Shown here: positions 3,889 to 6,588 of the stretch, piece after piece
Layout: each line of letters begins with the position of its first letter
Position numbering within the stretch: the stretch's first letter is position 1
Assembly (NCBI GenBank): GCA_023267795.1
Contig: JAHFMP010000056.1
Coordinates: 1 to 6,588 of the forward strand
Direction of reading: 5' to 3'
From: Candidatus Woesearchaeota archaeon
GTDB lineage: Archaea > Nanobdellota > Nanobdellia > Woesearchaeales > DSVV01
Length of the DNA: 6,588 nucleotides
Made by a program: the position numbers and the translations under genes
The notes under the pieces: generated by a model
The model's database searches: none
Told to the model about the DNA's origin: nothing
Seen by the model: only the letters and a program-made list of their open reading frames with translations

Positions 3889-5463
3889 ACTGGCACTACA
3901 GGGGCGAAAACAGAAAAAACGATGAACCAAGAACCACAACAGACACTCTTTCTTTCACATCTTGCACTGGAAAAGGGCGAAAAGCCTATCTCCAAAAAAT
4001 ACCTTAAAGAACGCTGGAATGCGTTTTCATGGCAGGATAAAGAAGGCAACCTGCTCATTGAAGGGATGAATGTCAAGGAACTGGAAACAAAATATGGCTC
4101 TCCATTGTACATTCTTGTAGAACGAGAAATTCGAGAAAGATTAAGAAGCTTCAAGCAAGCATTTCCTTACAAAAAATTCAGGCCACAGTTTGCCTGCAAA
4201 GTGAATTCTAATCTGGAAATTATTCGTATTGCAAAGGAAGAGGGCTTTGATTTAGATGCAAGCAGTGTTGGAGAAATCATTCTTGGCTTGCTCGCAAATT
4301 ATGAACCTAATCAAATTACATTTACCAATCTCTACAAAACATATCAAGATATTGCATTTGCAGCTATGATTGGAGTGCAGGCAATAACAACTGATTCCAT
4401 GGAAGAGCTTAAGAAAATTTCATTAGTTGGAAAAAATCTGGACATCCGGATTAAAATATTCCTCAGGATTAATCCATTGATTAAAGTAGGAAAATATTCA
4501 ACTCTCAAGCAACAATATGGTATACCTTTGCAGCAGGCAAAAAAAGCTATTGCCTTTGCAGCTGCAGATCCAAACATTGAGTTGATAGGTCTTCATTTCC
4601 ATGGCAGCTACATCTCTAATCCTGAGGTGTATTGCATTGCTGCGAATAAACTGCTAAAACTGGCAAAGTATGCTGATGAATTAGGCTCAAAAATCAGCTA
4701 CCTGGATTTAGGAGGAGGATTCCCAACAAATGATAATTCTCAGACAAAGTATGGAAAATCATACAATCTCCAGAAAGCAGGTATTATGATTGCCAATACC
4801 ATTTCTGGCTTGCTGGAAAAATATCAATTGCCAGAACCCACACTGATTTTTGAGCCCGGCAAACATATTGTGGCAAATGCAATGATTGCTATGGTCAAAG
4901 TTGTCAGTACAAAACAAGTTGGAAAAGAACATCTTGCGATTACAAATGGTTCTGTATATAATATGATTGCAGACAGATTTGTGTCAGGCTGCAATTACCA
5001 CATTCTGCCGGCAAACAAGCTTAATAAGATACAGACAACAAAATACACAATCTATGGCTGCACATGCGACTGCATTGATATAATGGGCAGGAATCGCTGG
5101 CTTCCACGATTAGAAGAAGGAGACCTCTTAACAATCATGGATGCAGGAGCATATAGTGTTGTATTTGCCAGTAATTTCAACAGTCTCAAGAGAGTTCCTA
5201 TTGTCTTGCTGCAAGAATCTGGGACAGCAAAATTAGTGAGAAGAAGGGATAGGTATGCAGAAATGTTTGCTCCTGAGTTGGATGTGCTGAAAGTTGCTGA
5301 TCCAAATGAATTGAAATATTTTTATAATTTGCATAGAATAAATTTTGAAAAAATATGGGGAGAGCATCTCACTCCTGAAATGCGGGAAAAAAGACTGGAA
5401 AAACCGCTGAGAGCAATTTTGGAAACTATCCAAAGACAGAGAGAGCAAAGACATGATCAGTAA
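3868..5463 (+). CDS. Fold-type III PLP decarboxylase, arginine/ornithine/diaminopimelate family
   Basis: This 531-residue enzyme belongs to the alanine-racemase-fold PLP decarboxylases. K111 in FACKVNSN is the PLP lysine. LDLGGGFP (279-286) is the phosphate-binding glycine loop, EPGKH (329-333) replaces the usual EPGR, and DAGAYSVVFASNFN (425-438) is the C-terminal cofactor/substrate segment. The catalytic cysteine loop reads GCTCDCID (397-404). Its C400-D401 resembles the CD of ornithine decarboxylase (GPTCDGLD) rather than the CE of LysA, though the Pro is replaced by Cys. HFHGS (243-247) is one residue shorter than the usual HxxGS element. The agmatinase gene follows 35 nt later, so arginine decarboxylase activity making agmatine is the best guess; ornithine or diaminopimelate cannot be excluded. 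The protein is about 100 residues longer than typical LysA, with extensions at both ends. ATG 3922 (MNQEPQQ) is a credible alternative start. Confidence 0.85.
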   Translation: MRNLRSYTGTTGAKTEKTMNQEPQQTLFLSHLALEKGEKPISKKYLKERWNAFSWQDKEGNLLIEGMNVKELETKYGSPLYILVEREIRERLRSFKQAFPYKKFRPQFACKVNSNLEIIRIAKEEGFDLDASSVGEIILGLLANYEPNQITFTNLYKTYQDIAFAAMIGVQAITTDSMEELKKISLVGKNLDIRIKIFLRINPLIKVGKYSTLKQQYGIPLQQAKKAIAFAAADPNIELIGLHFHGSYISNPEVYCIAANKLLKLAKYADELGSKISYLDLGGGFPTNDNSQTKYGKSYNLQKAGIMIANTISGLLEKYQLPEPTLIFEPGKHIVANAMIAMVKVVSTKQVGKEHLAITNGSVYNMIADRFVSGCNYHILPANKLNKIQTTKYTIYGCTCDCIDIMGRNRWLPRLEEGDLLTIMDAGAYSVVFASNFNSLKRVPIVLLQESGTAKLVRRRDRYAEMFAPELDVLKVADPNELKYFYNLHRINFEKIWGEHLTPEMREKRLEKPLRAILETIQRQREQRHDQ

Positions 5464-5467
5464 ATAA

Positions 5468-5473
5468 TTTAAA
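5468..5473 (+). promoter_or_regulatory. Possible internal TATA box for agmatinase
   Basis: TTTAAA is centred about 28 nt before the agmatinase ATG, the leaderless spacing also seen at other first genes here. No SD-like sequence is visible before the ATG, so the gene may have its own promoter as well as readthrough from the decarboxylase. Confidence 0.3.
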
Positions 5474-5498
5474 CAATAAAATTTGTTGATGTATTCTC

Positions 5499-6398
5499 AT
5501 GACAAACTTTGACAATGAAGAGCCAGCTCATAACTTCTGTGGCTTGCCAGATAAGTACACAGACTACAAAAAAGCAAAAATTGTGGTGCTTCCTGTTCCT
5601 TACGATGGAACATCAACGTATGGCAAAGGTGCAGATAAAGGACCAGATGCAATTATTACTTCTTCTGGCTATGTTGAACTTTATGATATTGAAAAAGACA
5701 TAGAAGTTTACAAACAAGGAATTTACACTGCACCTCAACTCAAAGTAAGCAACAGTGATGATCCTGAAAGTGTCAACAATAAAATTCTGGAAACAACACG
5801 AAAATTTATCAAAGAGGGTAAATTTGTTGTGATGCTCGGAGGTGAACATTCTATCTCTGCTGGATTTTGCCATGCATTGCAGGAGAAATACAAAAATGTG
5901 AGCGTGTTGCATTTTGATGCGCATGGAGATACAAGAGAAACGTATCATGGTAGCCATTATAATCATGCCTGTGTAATGGCACGGATTCGAGAGTTTGTGA
6001 CATCGCTTGTGCAAGTTGGTATCAGAAGTATAGATTTTGAAGAAGTTCAAACACGAAAACCGAATCAGCATATTTTTTTTGCACATGAAATTGTTGATCC
6101 AAACAACAAAAAGTGGATGCAGAAAGCGATTAACAAATTAACAGAAGATGTTTTTGTCAGCATAGATTTAGATGTTTTTGATCCTGCAATCATGCCATCA
6201 ACAGGCACTCCAGAACCAGGAGGTATGTTGTGGTATCAATTTTTAGAGTTTATAGAAAAAGTTATTCAACAAAAGAATGTTGTTGGATTTGATGTTGTTG
6301 AGCTTGCGCCGAAAGAAGGCAATCCAGCGCCTGATTTTATGGCTGCAAAAATGATTTACAGAATGCTTAGCATGATTTTTTGGAAGAAGATAAGATAA
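5499..6398 (+). CDS. speB: Agmatinase-like ureohydrolase
   Basis: The 299-residue protein is a manganese-dependent ureohydrolase of the arginase/agmatinase family. It probably splits agmatine into putrescine and urea in the cytoplasm. The metal ligands are all present: H117 in GGEHS (114-118), D140/H142/D144 in FDAHGDTRE (139-147), and D223/D225 in SIDLDVFDP (221-229). YNHACVMAR (154-162) and the late VVELAP (266-271) also fit. STGTPEPGG (234-242) is the agmatinase-type loop after the second metal motif. Length is normal and no part is missing. The upstream decarboxylase gene could supply the substrate, which favours agmatinase over arginase, guanidinobutyrase or formiminoglutamase; sequence alone cannot settle the substrate. 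The ATG at 5499 is chosen because the protein then begins a few residues before the family-typical FCGLP region. Confidence 0.9.
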   Translation: MTNFDNEEPAHNFCGLPDKYTDYKKAKIVVLPVPYDGTSTYGKGADKGPDAIITSSGYVELYDIEKDIEVYKQGIYTAPQLKVSNSDDPESVNNKILETTRKFIKEGKFVVMLGGEHSISAGFCHALQEKYKNVSVLHFDAHGDTRETYHGSHYNHACVMARIREFVTSLVQVGIRSIDFEEVQTRKPNQHIFFAHEIVDPNNKKWMQKAINKLTEDVFVSIDLDVFDPAIMPSTGTPEPGGMLWYQFLEFIEKVIQQKNVVGFDVVELAPKEGNPAPDFMAAKMIYRMLSMIFWKKIR

Positions 6399-6413
6399 TT
6401 ATCAATATATCTT
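6387..6413. terminator. Palindromic sequence at the agmatinase stop
   Basis: GATAATTATC (6394-6403) is a perfect palindrome spanning the stop codon. It is flanked by AAGATA (6387-6392) and TATCTT (6408-6413), which are also complementary. It could mark a bidirectional 3' end if a leftward gene ends at 6402. AT-rich and weak, with no strong T-run next to it. Confidence 0.25.
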
Positions 6414-6588
6414 GAATTTTCCGTATTTTATTGTGCAAAAAACTTCAGTGAAGAGATCTCTGAAATCACTTGCAGAATCAGATGGCACCTGCTCCGTACG
6501 TATTAAGTCTCTTCTATGAAAAGTATGAAATTTTTCCGCCGCCGAGTTCGCACACTTGTCCTTTTTCTCCCCCTTATTTCCAAGGGGG
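6402..6588 (-). CDS. Possible C-terminal end of a leftward gene, cut by the window edge
   Basis: A leftward frame stays open from the window end to TGA at 6402-6404, about 61 codons with no start inside. Its end reads SDFRDLFTEVFCTIKYGKF and then KIY, a mixed charged/hydrophobic composition that looks protein-like. I recognise no family. It would converge on agmatinase with 3 nt between stops. It conflicts with the rightward candidate at 6516-6588; at most one is likely real. An open run this long can occur by chance, and its GCG/TCG codons are unlike the GCA-rich usage of the neighbouring genes. Confidence 0.28.
   Translation of the reverse strand, partial: PLGNKGEKKDKCANSAAEKFHTFHRRDLIRTEQVPSDSASDFRDLFTEVFCTIKYGKFKIY
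6516..6588 (+). CDS. Possible start of a rightward gene with a signal-like N-terminus
   Basis: ATG 6516 opens MKSMKFFRRRVRTLVLFLPL and runs off the window after 24 codons. A basic n-region followed by TLVLFLPLI resembles a signal peptide or membrane anchor. The second Met (6525) is also possible, with GTATTAAG at 6500-6507 about 21 nt upstream as a weak TATA candidate. No SD is seen. It overlaps the opposite-strand candidate at 6402-6588 and is an alternative to it. Another rightward frame from ATG 6482 is also open to the edge but gives a Pro-rich, less natural sequence. Confidence 0.25.
   Translation, partial: MKSMKFFRRRVRTLVLFLPLISKG
6569..6588. repeat. GC-rich hairpin at the window edge
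   Basis: CCCCCTT (6569-6575) and AAGGGGG (6582-6588) are exact complements with a 6-nt loop, making the most GC-dense stem in an otherwise AT-rich window. The arm reaches the last base, so the true stem may be longer. It could belong to a structured RNA, a terminator or a coding sequence; the window is too short to tell. Confidence 0.4.

Noticed and set aside
3825..4007. A 60-codon rightward frame overlapping the decarboxylase start
   Set aside because: It overlaps the decarboxylase in another frame and has no recognisable motif. Its own ATG lies next to the TATA-like element.
5613..6086. A 157-codon leftward frame opposite agmatinase
   Set aside because: It is antisense to a gene with all metal-binding motifs intact, and its Phe/Cys/Ile-rich composition is typical of a shadow frame.
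6433..6519. A 28-codon frame from GTG 6433
   Set aside because: It is short, has a non-ATG start, no SD and no recognisable sequence, and conflicts with the longer leftward frame.
6399..6588. Possible tRNA near the GTTCGCA string at 6546-6552
   Set aside because: No acceptor stem, anticodon arm or GGTTCGANNCC-type T-arm could be assembled around it on either strand.

Overview
The window is a compact, AT-rich stretch of an archaeal genome. The archaeal signature is a run of information-processing genes: a Fcf1/VapC-like PIN protein, RNA polymerase subunit Rpo7 (RpoE), Spt4 (RpoE2), and ribosomal proteins S24e and S27ae. Archaea typically keep these genes side by side. The short proteins, tight spacing, low GC and lysine/asparagine-rich coding suggest a small-genome DPANN archaeon (Woesearchaeota/Pacearchaeota type). 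That placement is an inference from style and gene order, not from a marker-gene tree.

Left part (1-1900). A membrane-anchored protein with two phospholipase-D HKD motifs reads rightward (14-1009). It converges on two leftward genes. One is a 58-residue, highly charged small ORF (1057-1233). The other is a 195-residue hypothetical protein (1311-1899) split by a one-base shift at an A7 run. A perfect 20-bp inverted repeat (1260-1311) lies between these two and overlaps both the stop codon of one and the TATA-like element of the other. Overlapping inverted repeats at 1015-1058 followed by a T-run probably form the terminator where the converging genes meet.

Middle part (1900-3815). A divergent promoter region starts the rightward PIN - rpo7 - spt4 - rps24e - rps27ae series. 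The PIN gene has a TATA-like box about 28 nt before its ATG, as expected for a leaderless mRNA. Inside the series, rps24e has an ordinary Shine-Dalgarno (SD) sequence. Rpo7 has a perfect SD held 30 nt from the ATG by an exact 9-bp hairpin; folding would bring it to normal distance. S27ae has lost three of the four cysteines of its zinc ribbon.

Right part (3816-6398). A long fold-type III PLP decarboxylase of the ornithine/arginine/diaminopimelate family is followed 35 nt later by an agmatinase-like ureohydrolase. Together they suggest arginine to agmatine to putrescine. Agmatine is also the precursor of agmatidine in archaeal tRNA-Ile2, which would tie this pair to the translation genes beside it. 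The last 190 bases hold weak evidence for a truncated gene. Two mutually exclusive edge ORFs and a GC-rich hairpin are described, but none is certain.

No tRNA, rRNA, CRISPR array, insertion sequence or known riboswitch was seen.
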